From the NCBI RefSeq assembly GCF_022170785.1, contig NZ_CP081870.1, positions 1,042,001 through 1,106,000 of the forward strand: a stretch of DNA of 64,000 bases. The letters run 5' to 3'. The position numbers and the translations under genes were made by a program. The notes under the pieces were generated by a model. That model had not been told where the DNA came from and searched no databases. It saw only the letters and a program-made list of their open reading frames with translations. Positions 1 to 8,523 of this stretch are shown in pieces. Within the stretch, counting starts at the first letter, position 1. Each line of letters opens with the position of its first letter. The DNA comes from Rossellomorea marisflavi. GTDB taxonomy: Bacteria > Bacillota > Bacilli > Bacillales > Bacillaceae_B.

Positions 1-121
1 GGATCATACCGCCCATGAACAAAAGCATAAGGGGGACATAAGTGAAATCATCCGCCAGCATTCCGTAAAGAGCGAATGACCCGGTGAGGATAGCAAGCAG
101 GATCCGCAGGATCTTTAACAA
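1..121 (-). CDS. DUF3953 (YczI-type) small membrane protein, 3' end cut by window
   Basis: This is the N-terminal 40 residues of a small membrane protein; the rest lies beyond the window edge. The visible part starts MLKILRILLAIL and runs into two hydrophobic segments, with a short polar stretch (ADDFTY) between them. That pattern resembles the DUF3953/YczI family of Bacillus, whose function is unknown. The start is set as TTG at 121 because a GGAGG (complement of 129-133) lies 7 nt upstream; an in-frame ATG at 142 has no such site. The family call rests on memory of short YczI-like sequences, so it is moderately sure. Confidence 0.55.
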   Translation of the reverse strand, partial: MLKILRILLAILTGSFALYGMLADDFTYVPLMLLFMGGMI

Positions 122-232
122 GGAAAGGCCTCCAATCAACATACTGTTCTCACACTATCATACATGACGACTTTTAAAAATCCCCTTGAAAAACATTTTA
201 TACCATATTACCTTCAAGTGGAGGAGATTGAT

Positions 233-676
233 ATGATGATAGAAGAGATTCCAGAGATGAGAATCGCCTATTTCAGGAACATAGGCCCGTATGGAGGAGA
301 AGCAAATAAGGAACTCATGGAAAAGGTGAAATCGTGGGCAAGAAAGAATGACATTCTGGAGAATTCGTTGATACTCGGAATTCCACAGGACCACCCGGAT
401 CTCACGCCACCGGAAGCCTGCCGCTACGACACAGCCGTGGTGATCGCCTTGGATTTCGAGGTGAGAGGAGAGGCCATGGAGGGCACATTTCCAGGAGGGA
501 CTTACGCGGTCTTCACACTGGACCACACCGAAGAAGCCGTAACGGAATGGTGGAAGCACATGCCATCGGATATTGAAAAGAGCGGATTATCCATAAGAAA
601 CCGTCCCATCGTCGAACGATACACCGATGAACTGATCAAGCAGCATCGGTGTGAAATGCTAGTTCCTATTGAATAA
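233..676 (+). CDS. GyrI-like / AraC effector-binding domain protein
   Basis: This is a stand-alone GyrI-like (SOUL/SbmC-type) small-molecule-binding domain of 147 residues. The visible pattern is IPEMRIAYFRNIGPYGG near the N-terminus, then PxPPEACRYDTAVV-like segment in the middle (here LTPPEACRYDTAVVI), a glycine-proline turn (FPGGTYAVFTL) and a C-terminal NRPIVERYTDE. These are the usual landmarks of the family, in which the domain binds hydrophobic ligands, either alone or fused to AraC regulators. The ATG at 233 is preferred because GAGGAG sits at 221-226 with 6-nt spacing; the longer reading from 164 has no ribosome site. No DNA-binding domain is attached, so its partner is unknown. Confidence 0.85.
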   Translation: MMIEEIPEMRIAYFRNIGPYGGEANKELMEKVKSWARKNDILENSLILGIPQDHPDLTPPEACRYDTAVVIALDFEVRGEAMEGTFPGGTYAVFTLDHTEEAVTEWWKHMPSDIEKSGLSIRNRPIVERYTDELIKQHRCEMLVPIE

Positions 677-748
677 GAAGTAGTGGTGGCAAAGACCGAC
701 ACCTATCCTGTCGTGAACCATGAGAAACCACCATGATCAAAAAGTGCA

Positions 749-780
749 ATGAAGCGGGCGCCCGCAGCGGAATGAAACGG
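749..780. repeat. GC-rich palindrome, possible relic of a Bacillaceae interspersed repeat
   Basis: A perfect 12-bp palindrome GCGGGCGCCCGC is flanked by near-copies of AATGAA (AATGAAGCGGGC and GCGGAATGAAAC). It lies between the GyrI-like gene and the MMPL promoter. The string resembles the ends of palindromic interspersed elements common in Bacillaceae genomes, such as the one at 53133-53255, but only a short piece is present. This is a weak call. Confidence 0.3.
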
Positions 781-829
781 CCTTCTACTTTTTTCACATT
801 TCCTTCAATCATTGGAGGAGTTTCTCCCT

Positions 830-859
830 TTGACACAAAGAATTGATATTCAGTTTATA
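830..859 (+). promoter_or_regulatory. Putative sigma-A promoter of the MMPL exporter gene
   Basis: A perfect -35 hexamer TTGACA (830-835) is followed after 18 nt by TTTATA (854-859). It lies about 60 nt upstream of the MMPL start, and no other promoter-like pair is obvious in the gap. Confidence 0.5.
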
Positions 860-870
860 TTCCCTTGATA

Positions 871-896
871 GAATGATCCCGTAAGCTTAATCATTC
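871..896. promoter_or_regulatory. Inverted-repeat operator candidate upstream of the MMPL exporter
   Basis: GAATGAT (871-877) and ATCATTC (890-896) form a perfect inverted repeat with a 12-nt spacer. It sits just after the predicted -10 box and just before the ribosome binding site (904-908), where a repressor would block transcription. No dedicated regulator gene is adjacent. In B. subtilis the related ydfJ gene is controlled by a two-component system, so the regulator here is open. Confidence 0.45.
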
Positions 897-917
897 TGTT
901 CATAGGAGTTGTCATAC

Positions 918-3032
918 ATGAAGAAAGTATTAGCACCCATCACCGACTGGGTATCGACCAAGCGGGGGATGTGGATCACGATCATCACATGGCTCGTAGT
1001 CATGATTGCCTTGAGTGCCGGTCCTAAGCTCTCGGACTACAAGGTGACGGATTTTCAATCGCTGCCCGATGATGCTCAGTCCATCATTGCAGATCAAAAA
1101 GTAGAGAAATACTTCCCAAATGACCAGGGAACTCCGGGGATCCTCGTCTTTCACAATGAAGATGGAAAGGTGAAGATAGAGGATGCCAATGAGATCCTAA
1201 ATGCGATCCGTGCTGAAAAGATCGAAGGGATCGATTCCATCGTGGACATCAGCAAGCTGCCGCCACCTGCCCTGGAAGGGTTCACGTCGGAAGACGGTTC
1301 CACGATGATCGTCCCGATGAATCTCGAGAAAGGCCTCGGGAATGACGAATACTCGACCATCAACGATGAAGCCTCCGAGATCGGGAACGACGTGGCGAAA
1401 GGCCAGGATGGCACAGACTTCTATATCACAGGTCCTGCCGGGATCGCAGGAGATACGGTGAAGCTATTCGAAAGCGCCGACTTCGTTCTGTTGATCGCGA
1501 CCGTGCTCATCATCCTTGTACTCCTGATTGCCATTTACCGCTCGCCGCTTCTAGCGATCATCCCGCTCCTCGCGACGGCCATCGTCTATCAGGTTGCCAA
1601 TCAGGCCATCGCCCTCATGGGGTCGGCCGGTCTTGAGATCAACAACTCGACGACGTCGATCATGAGCATCCTGCTCTTCGCCGCCGTGATCGACTACTCG
1701 CTGTTCGTGTTCTCACGCTACCGTGAAGAGCTCAACCGCTATGAAAGCAAGTATGAGTCAATGAAGCAGGCTATGAGGGCTACGGGAGAACCGGTCTTTT
1801 TCGCCGGTGGTACCGTGCTCGCCGCCATGCTCATCCTGTTCTTCGCGAATTTCCGTGATTACTCGAACTTCGCGCCGGTGTTCGGAATGGCCATGCTCGT
1901 GATCATGCTCGCGTCCATCACCCTTGTTCCGGCCTTGTTCACCCTGTTCGGACGAAAAGCCTTTTGGCCGAAAGTACCGAAATATGGCCAGGAAAAAGAA
2001 GTGAAGCACAAATTCTGGGGACCGGTAGCCAAATTCGTGGTGAAAAAACCGCTTGTTGCCGGAGGGGCAGTCGCGGTGTTCATGATCATCACCGCCGCCA
2101 ACGTCCTGAATCTTGATTTTGAATTCAATATGGTCAAATCCTTCCCGGATGACCTGCCATCACGCGTTGGATATGAAATCGTCGAAGAACAGTTTGATAA
2201 AGGGGAACTCGCTCCTGCTACGTTCTTGGTGGAGAGCAAAAAAGAGCTCTCTGATGAATCTGTAAAGGCACTACAGGAAAAACTGGATTCTTATAAAGAA
2301 GTGGCTTCCGTCAGACTGTCCGGTGTGACGGAAGATCGTGACGCAGCATCGTACAGCATCGCGTTGAACACCGACCCATACTCCGTGGAAGCCATGGATT
2401 TCATGAAAGACATCCGCGACAACGGCGATCGGCTTCTGAAGGATGCATCGATTTCAGGTGATTCCCATGTGGCGGGTGTGACGGCGAAGCTCGTCGACGA
2501 ACGCGACGTGAACAACCGGGATATTCTGACCATCGTTGTCCTGGAAAGCGTTCTGATTCTTGCGCTTCTCTTCTTCCTGACCCGTTCATGGAAGATGCCG
2601 CTGTACATGATGGCGACGATTCTGATTTCATACGCATCGGCACTGGGTGCGGGACTCTTCCTCATCGATGTGTTCTTCGGGTATGATGCCATCAGCACGA
2701 GGGTGCCGGTCTATGCCTTCATCTTCCTCGTCGCCCTCGGGATCGATTACAACATCATCCTCGTCTCGCGTTTCATGGAAGAACGCAGGGTGCACGGGGT
2801 GAAGCAAGGACTCGAGATTGCCATACGCAATACAGGAGGCGTCATCTCGTCAGCCGGGGTCATCCTTGCGGCCACGTTCGCAGCCCTCATGACGATGCCG
2901 ATCGCCGACTTGTTCATCTTCGGATTCATGGTATCGATCGGGATCTTGATCGACACCTTCCTGGTCCGCGGCATGCTGCTTCCGGCCCTCATCCTCTTCT
3001 TTGAGAAGGATAAGAAGGAAGCAACGGAATAA
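918..3032 (+). CDS. MMPL/RND-superfamily transporter (YdfJ-like)
   Basis: This is a large membrane exporter of the MMPL family, 704 residues, the usual length. It shows the duplicated RND-like layout: one membrane helix (about 18-38), an extracellular domain (about 40-170), a block of five helices (about 175-360), another helix near 375, a second extracellular domain (about 395-530) and a final five-helix block. Polar residues in the middle helices (AAVIDYSLF and ALGIDYNII) match the proton-relay Asp-Tyr pairs of the family. Substrates are typically lipids or hydrophobic toxic compounds; the substrate here cannot be read from sequence. The ATG at 918 is favoured over TTG 909 because AGGAG is at 904-908. 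It is a single-gene unit ended by the terminator at 3040. Confidence 0.9.
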   Translation: MKKVLAPITDWVSTKRGMWITIITWLVVMIALSAGPKLSDYKVTDFQSLPDDAQSIIADQKVEKYFPNDQGTPGILVFHNEDGKVKIEDANEILNAIRAEKIEGIDSIVDISKLPPPALEGFTSEDGSTMIVPMNLEKGLGNDEYSTINDEASEIGNDVAKGQDGTDFYITGPAGIAGDTVKLFESADFVLLIATVLIILVLLIAIYRSPLLAIIPLLATAIVYQVANQAIALMGSAGLEINNSTTSIMSILLFAAVIDYSLFVFSRYREELNRYESKYESMKQAMRATGEPVFFAGGTVLAAMLILFFANFRDYSNFAPVFGMAMLVIMLASITLVPALFTLFGRKAFWPKVPKYGQEKEVKHKFWGPVAKFVVKKPLVAGGAVAVFMIITAANVLNLDFEFNMVKSFPDDLPSRVGYEIVEEQFDKGELAPATFLVESKKELSDESVKALQEKLDSYKEVASVRLSGVTEDRDAASYSIALNTDPYSVEAMDFMKDIRDNGDRLLKDASISGDSHVAGVTAKLVDERDVNNRDILTIVVLESVLILALLFFLTRSWKMPLYMMATILISYASALGAGLFLIDVFFGYDAISTRVPVYAFIFLVALGIDYNIILVSRFMEERRVHGVKQGLEIAIRNTGGVISSAGVILAATFAALMTMPIADLFIFGFMVSIGILIDTFLVRGMLLPALILFFEKDKKEATE

Positions 3033-3039
3033 CGTGAAG

Positions 3040-3071
3040 AACCACAGGCTCATAAGCCTGTGGTTTCTTTT
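3040..3071. terminator. Bidirectional terminator between MMPL and LysE genes
   Basis: An 11-bp perfect stem (3040-3050 with 3055-3065) with loop CATA is followed by TCTTTT on the + strand and flanked by A-rich sequence on the other side. It serves the two convergent genes. Confidence 0.85.
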
Positions 3072-3672
3072 AAACCAAACCGAAGAGAAGATAAAGGGCC
3101 ATGGCCCAGATGAAAAGGGCAGAGCATTTGTTGAATACCGTCATCACTCTTCCAGCAGGATCAACATGCTTCATGGTAGATCCGGCGAAGATAAGTCCGA
3201 GGAACCATAGCCATGAAACACCGATACAGGCACAGGTGAATAGGAGTAGATCCATTCCGGTATACGCCAATGCGCTCGTCCCGATGACCCCGACCGTGTC
3301 AAGGATGGCGTGGGGGTTGAGGAGAGAGACGGAAAGGGCGAAGACCATCTGCTGTTTGATCGGCATGGCACCATGAGTCGAAGCACTTGCCCCTTCGGTC
3401 TGCCAGAGTGACCACCCCATATAGACCAGGAACAGGACTCCGCCGATGATCAATCCTGTGCGAAGCCAATCAAACGTAAAGACGATGACGGATAAGCCGG
3501 TTACTGATAACAGAATGAGTAGGGTATCGCACAGGGAAGCAGTGACTGCTGCTGGTAGTGCTTTCGGAATGGAGGGTTGTGCTGCCCCCTGGGAAAAGAC
3601 AAACACATTTTGCACACCTAAAGGAAGGATAAGACCGAATGCCAGTAGGATACCATGAAGAAGGGCGTCCAT
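3070..3672 (-). CDS. yisU: LysE/ArgO family amino-acid exporter (YisU-like)
   Basis: This is a 200-residue inner-membrane exporter of the LysE family, which moves basic or other amino acids out of the cell. Five to six hydrophobic helices fill the protein, and the N-terminus contains the family motif LPLGVQNVFVFSQG, with the conserved G-x-Q-N before the second helix. In B. subtilis a LysE-type gene yisU is divergent from the MocR regulator yisV; the same arrangement here supports the symbol and suggests the regulator at 3773 controls this exporter. The start ATG at 3672 leaves a 100-nt divergent intergenic region containing a clear inverted repeat. Substrate specificity is not visible. Confidence 0.85.
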   Translation of the reverse strand: MDALLHGILLAFGLILPLGVQNVFVFSQGAAQPSIPKALPAAVTASLCDTLLILLSVTGLSVIVFTFDWLRTGLIIGGVLFLVYMGWSLWQTEGASASTHGAMPIKQQMVFALSVSLLNPHAILDTVGVIGTSALAYTGMDLLLFTCACIGVSWLWFLGLIFAGSTMKHVDPAGRVMTVFNKCSALFIWAMALYLLFGLV

Positions 3673-3728
3673 TGCACCATCTCCTTTCTTCTTTCATCAT
3701 ACTGTGTTACAACTAAAAGAAAACAACC

Positions 3729-3756
3729 AATTGGATGGTTTTTCACCCATCCAATT
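3729..3756. promoter_or_regulatory. Inverted-repeat operator between yisU and yisV
   Basis: AATTGGATGG (3729-3738) and CCATCCAATT (3747-3756) are perfect 10-bp inverted arms with an 8-nt spacer. They lie midway in the 100-nt divergent region, immediately before the yisV ribosome binding site at 3761-3766. The likely binder is YisV itself, giving both autoregulation and control of the exporter; that is an inference from position. Confidence 0.6.
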
Positions 3757-3772
3757 TTCAAAGGAGAACAGG

Positions 3773-5203
3773 ATGGACTGGAAACCCAATCGTCACACCG
3801 TGATCAGCATTCATCGGCAGATCACCGACCGGATCAAAGCCTTGATAGAAAGAGGGGATTGGAGCACCGATATGCGAATTCCCCCTCAAAGGAAGCTTGC
3901 AGAAGAATTCGGTGTGAACCGAAGTACCATCCAGACAGCCTTGGATGAGTTGAAAGCAGACGGATATCTTGAAGGGAGGATCGGGTCCGGCATCTATGTT
4001 ACCGGGAATGCATGGAACTTTCTGATGGACCAAGCGCGTCCGAACTGGCAGCGTCACATTGAAACCGGCGTCCACAAGCCCAATTACCACACCATTCAAT
4101 TGATCAATGACTATGAGCAAAAAGACGATATCATCAGACTCGGCACAGGAGAGCTGTCACCGGACCTCCTTCCTGCCAAGGAACTGGAAGAATCCCTCCG
4201 TTCCATTACCCTTGATGCACGGGCCATCGGATATTCATCGCCACAAGGCAGCATAAAGCTCCGGGAAGCCCTATCTGCCCGACTTGAGAAACGGGGCATT
4301 ACGGTATCCTCTGATAATATCTTGATCGTTTCAGGAGCCCTGCAGGCTCTCCAACTCATCGCCGTCGGTTTGTTGGAGGAAGGGGCGACGGTCTTCCAGG
4401 AGGGTCCCTCCTATCTCAACTCTGTCCATCCGTTCCAATCAACGGGCATGCGGATGCAAGCCGTCAACAGAGACGGAACGCTATCTTCCACGATCCGTAG
4501 CCAAAAGGGGCAATCCCTTTTCTATTGCGTCCCGACCCTGAATAATCCTACGGGTTACAGTTGGACAGTAGAGGAGAAAAAATCATTCTATACCCTCTGT
4601 CGTGACGCCCAGATTCCAATCATTGAAGACGATGTGTACCATGAACTTCAGTTCGGGGAAGGCAGCCCATCGTTGAAGTCCATGGATGAAGCTGGCCATG
4701 TCCTCTACCTGGGCAGTGTGTCGAAGACCTTAAGCCCCGGTCTTCGAATCGGGTGGATCGTGGCCCCGACGCCTGTCATCAAGAGACTCGCTGATATCAA
4801 GATGCAGACCGATTATGGCTCAAGTGCGTTTTCACAAGAAATCGTCGCTCACTGGATGATGTCCGGAAGGTATGATCGCCATGTGGAGAGGCTTCGTACG
4901 CGTCTGCAGGAGAGGGCGGAACGAATGGAAAAGCTCTTATTGCGGCAGTATCAGGATATTGCTACGTGGAATCGTCCATCTGGAGGTTTCTATATCTGGA
5001 TCCGATTCCATGCACCCATTGTGAATAAAGCCTTGTTTCTGAAGGCGCTGCAGAGGAAGGTTCTCTTGAATCCAGGCTATATTTATGACCCTGGGGATGC
5101 TCATCACATCCGCTTGTCGTTTGCCTATGCATCCCTGCATGAGATGGAAATCGGCTTACACCAATTGCGTAAAATCATAAAAGAAAGGAGGGATGCGCCA
5201 TGA
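3773..5203 (+). CDS. yisV: MocR-type GntR regulator with aminotransferase domain (YisV-like)
   Basis: This is a 476-residue PLP-binding transcription regulator. Residues about 5-75 form a GntR winged helix (RKLAEEFGVNRSTIQTALDEL, GRIGSGIYV), and residues about 115-470 form a fold-type I aminotransferase domain. The PLP lysine is in GSVSKTLSPGLR (Lys318), with the usual NNPTGY and DDVYHEL motifs upstream. MocR proteins sense amino acids or vitamin B6 compounds through this domain. AAGGAG at 3761-3766 fixes the start at 3773. The 3' end overlaps the response regulator gene by 4 nt (ATGA), so the regulator appears to be co-transcribed with the two-component system, an unusual link. Confidence 0.88.
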   Translation: MDWKPNRHTVISIHRQITDRIKALIERGDWSTDMRIPPQRKLAEEFGVNRSTIQTALDELKADGYLEGRIGSGIYVTGNAWNFLMDQARPNWQRHIETGVHKPNYHTIQLINDYEQKDDIIRLGTGELSPDLLPAKELEESLRSITLDARAIGYSSPQGSIKLREALSARLEKRGITVSSDNILIVSGALQALQLIAVGLLEEGATVFQEGPSYLNSVHPFQSTGMRMQAVNRDGTLSSTIRSQKGQSLFYCVPTLNNPTGYSWTVEEKKSFYTLCRDAQIPIIEDDVYHELQFGEGSPSLKSMDEAGHVLYLGSVSKTLSPGLRIGWIVAPTPVIKRLADIKMQTDYGSSAFSQEIVAHWMMSGRYDRHVERLRTRLQERAERMEKLLLRQYQDIATWNRPSGGFYIWIRFHAPIVNKALFLKALQRKVLLNPGYIYDPGDAHHIRLSFAYASLHEMEIGLHQLRKIIKERRDAP

Positions 5204-5868
5204 AGATCCTCGTCGTAGATGATGATCTCCATATCCAGCGTCTCGTGTCCATCCACCTAACCAAGGAAGGCTACCACGTGCTTAAGGCATCGGATGCCGA
5301 TGAAGCCCTGCGCCTCTTGGAGGAAGAAAGGGTGGATCTCGCCATCGTCGACGTGATGATGCCCGGGATGAATGGGTTCGATTTGACGAAGATCCTGACG
5401 GAGGACCTGTCCATCCCCGTCATCCTCCTGACCGCAAAAGGACAGCTTGAGGATAAGGAAAAAGGGTTTCTTTCAGGGACGGAGGATTACATCGTGAAGC
5501 CCTTCGAACCAAAGGAGCTTTTGTTCCGCGTCCAGGTGATCCTGAGACGTTATGAGCGCAGTATGCGGGATGAGATCGTGATGGGGAACACGTCCATCAA
5601 CCGGAAAACCTTCGAGGTGGTCATCAATCAGGAAACGCTGATCCTGCCCCTGAAGGAATTCGAAATCCTTTATACCCTGATGGGACGGGCCAATAAGGTG
5701 ACGTCCCGGGGGCTTCTGATCGAGGAGATCTGGGGCCTTGAAGAAGAAGGGACCGAGCTCCGCCTCAACACCCATATGAACCGGATTCGGGACCGCCTTA
5801 AAAAGCACGGATCAAGCGTAGAAATCCATACGGTCCGAGGGGTCGGGTACCGATTGGAGGGGTCATGA
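5200..5868 (+). CDS. OmpR-family response regulator (HssR-like)
   Basis: This is a 222-residue two-component response regulator. The receiver domain (about 1-115) shows the acidic cluster at 7-9, phospho-acceptor Asp51 in DVMMPG, and the conserved Lys in IVKPFEP; the C-terminal part (about 125-220) is an OmpR-type winged helix ending ETHTVRGVGYRLE-like (here IHTVRGVGYRLEG). The stretch SGTEDYIVKPFEPKELLFR is close to the heme-stress regulator HssR, so an HssR-like role is possible, but no hrtAB heme exporter is adjacent. It overlaps yisV upstream and the kinase gene downstream by ATGA junctions, so the pair is translationally coupled. Confidence 0.88.
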   Translation: MKILVVDDDLHIQRLVSIHLTKEGYHVLKASDADEALRLLEEERVDLAIVDVMMPGMNGFDLTKILTEDLSIPVILLTAKGQLEDKEKGFLSGTEDYIVKPFEPKELLFRVQVILRRYERSMRDEIVMGNTSINRKTFEVVINQETLILPLKEFEILYTLMGRANKVTSRGLLIEEIWGLEEEGTELRLNTHMNRIRDRLKKHGSSVEIHTVRGVGYRLEGS

Positions 5869-7247
5869 TGAAGACACTCTACAAGCAGTTCATCGCCGCT
5901 ACCCTCCTGATCCTGGTCGTCAGTACGGTGCTGGGCTTTTTCCTCGCGAACTTTTTCTATATGAATTACACGAAGAAGAAGACCGATCAGCAGCAGGAGG
6001 ACCGGGCCAAGGAGATCGTGAAGGTGCTCGATGCCATGCATCATTCGGGGGAAACATTCGACCGGTATCTAGATTCCGTTTCGAAGCTCGGCTATCAGAT
6101 TTATGTGACGAACGGACAAGGGGACGAGCGTTTCTATGGTCTTCCCTTTAAGAATGAAGAGTTTCCGGAAGAAGCAGAACGGGTCCTGACAGAAGGGGAT
6201 GTTTATCACGGCATCAGCAACTTCTCGACCCTGAACTTCATGTTCGGTCATTTCTCCAATGAGCTTCAGAACACGGTGGGCGTGCCGTTCGAGTACGACG
6301 GGGACACCTACGGTCTGTTCATCCGGTCCGACACGAAGCTTCTGGCATCGGACTTTCATACGGTCCTCGCCGGGTTCATCGCCGTTATCGCGATACTCAA
6401 CATCGTCGGCATGATGATGCTCGCCAAGCAGCTTACCCGTCCGATCTCAAAGCTGACGGAAGCGACGAGGCAGGTGTCGCAGGAGAACTTCAGCTACCCC
6501 ATCGATATCCACCGGAAGGATGAGATCGGGGAGCTGTCCGAGAGCTTCCACCGCATGCAAAATCAGCTTCTCCATAATGACCGGGCCAGGAAGTCGTTCA
6601 TCAGCTCCGTCTCCCATGACTTCCAGTCGCCCCTCATGAACATACAGGGCTATGCGGATCTCTTGAAGACCGTAGAAGGGGAGGAAGAACGGATTGAATA
6701 CGCAGAGGTGATCGAGAGGGAGACGAAGCGGCTGTCGAATCTGACCAAGCAGCTCTTGCTCCTCACCTCCCTGGATCAGGAAGCCTATCCTCTCAAGGTC
6801 ACGGATTACAGTCTGGATGAGCAGCTGAAAGCCGTCATCCGGAAGTACCGCTGGCGGATGGATGAAGAAGGGATCGAGCTCTCTTATAAAATCCCGGCCG
6901 CCACGGTTAGGGCCGATGAAGAACTTCTGGAGAATGTGTGGGAAAATCTCCTCACCAACGCCATCAAATACAACCGTGAAGACGGGACGATCGGAATCAC
7001 CCTCGAGCAGGACGGGGAGACCCGGGTCATCATCAGCGACACGGGAATCGGCATCCCTGAAGATAAAGTGTCGCAGGTGTTCGATAAATTTTACCGCGTC
7101 GATGATTCTCGAACGAAAGAGGGGACTGGCCTCGGACTTTCCATCGTGCGGCAGATCATTTCCCTTCATGGAGGAGAAGTGGCCATCGAAAGCGAATTGG
7201 GTAAAGGAACGCGCTTCATCATCACCCTGCCTTCAAAGGAGAATTAG
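5865..7247 (+). CDS. Sensor histidine kinase (HssS-like)
   Basis: This is a 460-residue membrane sensor kinase partnered with the preceding regulator. A first helix (about 10-32) and a second (about 165-185) bracket a 130-residue extracellular sensor domain; then come a HAMP linker, the HisKA helix with the phosphorylated His251 in SSVSHDFQSPL, and an HATPase domain with N box (ENLLTNAIKYN), G1 (ISDTGIGIP), F box (KFYRVDD) and G2 (GTGLGLSI). The layout and the MKTLYKQF start resemble HssS. Two ATGs are available (5865 and 5868); GGAGG at 5856-5860 suits the second slightly better. The signal is unknown. Confidence 0.88.
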   Translation: MMKTLYKQFIAATLLILVVSTVLGFFLANFFYMNYTKKKTDQQQEDRAKEIVKVLDAMHHSGETFDRYLDSVSKLGYQIYVTNGQGDERFYGLPFKNEEFPEEAERVLTEGDVYHGISNFSTLNFMFGHFSNELQNTVGVPFEYDGDTYGLFIRSDTKLLASDFHTVLAGFIAVIAILNIVGMMMLAKQLTRPISKLTEATRQVSQENFSYPIDIHRKDEIGELSESFHRMQNQLLHNDRARKSFISSVSHDFQSPLMNIQGYADLLKTVEGEEERIEYAEVIERETKRLSNLTKQLLLLTSLDQEAYPLKVTDYSLDEQLKAVIRKYRWRMDEEGIELSYKIPAATVRADEELLENVWENLLTNAIKYNREDGTIGITLEQDGETRVIISDTGIGIPEDKVSQVFDKFYRVDDSRTKEGTGLGLSIVRQIISLHGGEVAIESELGKGTRFIITLPSKEN

Positions 7248-7248
7248 C

Positions 7249-8052
7249 ATGGTGCCATTCCGCCCCATCATTATGACAAGTCAAGATACTGCCTACCGGG
7301 AGTATGCGCCGCATCCCGCCCTTTCGTCCCTCATCGTTTGCTACTGGCATTCGGTGCCGGTGAAAGGGAAGGGGACGCGACTATCAAGCGTCATTGTCCC
7401 CGATGGGTGCACCGACATCATTTATGATAGGGATGCCCTCACTGGCCGGTACGAATGGTCCTACTGCGGCATGTTCGATGAATATATCCATGCCACCAAT
7501 CCGGGAGGAGACGGGTCAACCACATGGGGCATCCGCTTCTATCCGGGGGCGTATCACCGCATCATCCGTGAGAAGGCATCGACCCTTTCCGGTACATCGG
7601 TGCTTCTCGATGATCTATCACCTGCCCTTGTGAGGGAATTGACAGTGCTCGCGGAATCCTGCTTGAGTATAGCATCCCTTGATGCCTTTTTTCTGAAAAG
7701 ATGCGAGGACCATACACAGTCCCCCAGGTCCATCCAGGCGGAGGCAGCCGTAAGATTGATCCTGGAAGGCAGAGGGAGCCTGTCCGTGAAAGAGGTCGCG
7801 GCAGAACAGTTCCTTTCAACCCGGACCCTATCCCGGCTTTTCTCAGACTACGTCGGGCTCACGCCGAAGAAGTTCAGCGCCGTCATCCGTTTCCAGTCCC
7901 TTGTGTCTGATTACGTGGGGAGCGGCGGGGCAAACGTCGGAGATGTGTCCGCTGCCTTCTATGATCAGTCCCATCTTTACCATGACATCCTGAAGAAGAC
8001 GGGGAAGACCCCGTCCCAGCTCAAACTGTCCGATTTTTACAATCATTCCTGA
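7249..8052 (+). CDS. AraC-family regulator with DUF6597-type N-terminal domain
   Basis: This is a 267-residue transcription regulator. The N-terminal half (PHPALSSLIVCYWHS, then VPDGCTDIIYD) matches the sensory domain often labelled DUF6597; the C-terminal 100 residues carry two helix-turn-helix motifs (SVKEVAAEQFLSTRTLSRLFSDYVGLTPKKF and a second around DVSAAFYDQSHLYHDILKKTGKTPSQ). The start is ATG 7249, with AAGGAGA at 7236-7242, directly after the kinase stop, so it likely belongs to the same transcript. It probably controls the VOC gene immediately downstream; that is an inference from neighbourhood. Confidence 0.85.
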   Translation: MVPFRPIIMTSQDTAYREYAPHPALSSLIVCYWHSVPVKGKGTRLSSVIVPDGCTDIIYDRDALTGRYEWSYCGMFDEYIHATNPGGDGSTTWGIRFYPGAYHRIIREKASTLSGTSVLLDDLSPALVRELTVLAESCLSIASLDAFFLKRCEDHTQSPRSIQAEAAVRLILEGRGSLSVKEVAAEQFLSTRTLSRLFSDYVGLTPKKFSAVIRFQSLVSDYVGSGGANVGDVSAAFYDQSHLYHDILKKTGKTPSQLKLSDFYNHS

Positions 8053-8085
8053 AGAGAAACCTGTACGATGGAGAGGAAAGGGGAA

Positions 8086-8523
8086 ATGAATATGATACCA
8101 CAGCGAATATCACTCGTAACACTGGGGGCGGAGGATCTGCCGAAGCTCCGTGCCTTCTATCAGTCACTGGAATGGGAGGAAGCAGACTTCAGTTCCGATA
8201 CATATGGCGTCTTCAAAACGGCCGGGGTCATGCTTACCCTGTTCCCTCATGAGGAGCTGGAGAAGGATGCCGGCGTCCCCCTCGCCAAACCGACGGAAGG
8301 CTACAAGCCTGTCACCCTCGCGATCAATGTGGAAGAGAAGGAAGAAGTCGATCGCATCATCGACACCATCCGGTCGAAGGGCGGCACCATCCTCCGCGAA
8401 CCGAGCGACGCCTTCTGGGGAGGACGCACCTCCTATTTTGCCGACCCGGAGAAGAATCTGTGGGAAGTGGTGTGGAATCCTTCTTCGACGTTCGATGAGC
8501 GCGGAGCAATGCTGACTTTTTAA
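8086..8523 (+). CDS. VOC family (glyoxalase/bleomycin-resistance fold) protein
   Basis: This is a 145-residue vicinal-oxygen-chelate domain protein with the paired beta-alpha-beta-beta-beta modules: ISLVTLGAEDLPKLRAFYQSLEW at the start and TSYFADPEKNLWEVVWNP near the end, the latter with the conserved DPEGN-like turn and metal-ligand Glu. Such proteins are often resistance or detoxification enzymes with uncertain substrates. ATG 8086 follows a purine-rich site (AGGAAAGGGG). It lies 33 nt after the AraC gene and ends in the terminator at 8509, closing the 3.77-8.5 kb unit. Confidence 0.85.
   Translation: MNMIPQRISLVTLGAEDLPKLRAFYQSLEWEEADFSSDTYGVFKTAGVMLTLFPHEELEKDAGVPLAKPTEGYKPVTLAINVEEKEEVDRIIDTIRSKGGTILREPSDAFWGGRTSYFADPEKNLWEVVWNPSSTFDERGAMLTF

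Noticed and set aside
6447-7169. 240-residue reverse ORF inside the histidine kinase gene
   Set aside because: Antisense shadow of a strongly recognised kinase; GC-rich codon pattern explains its length.
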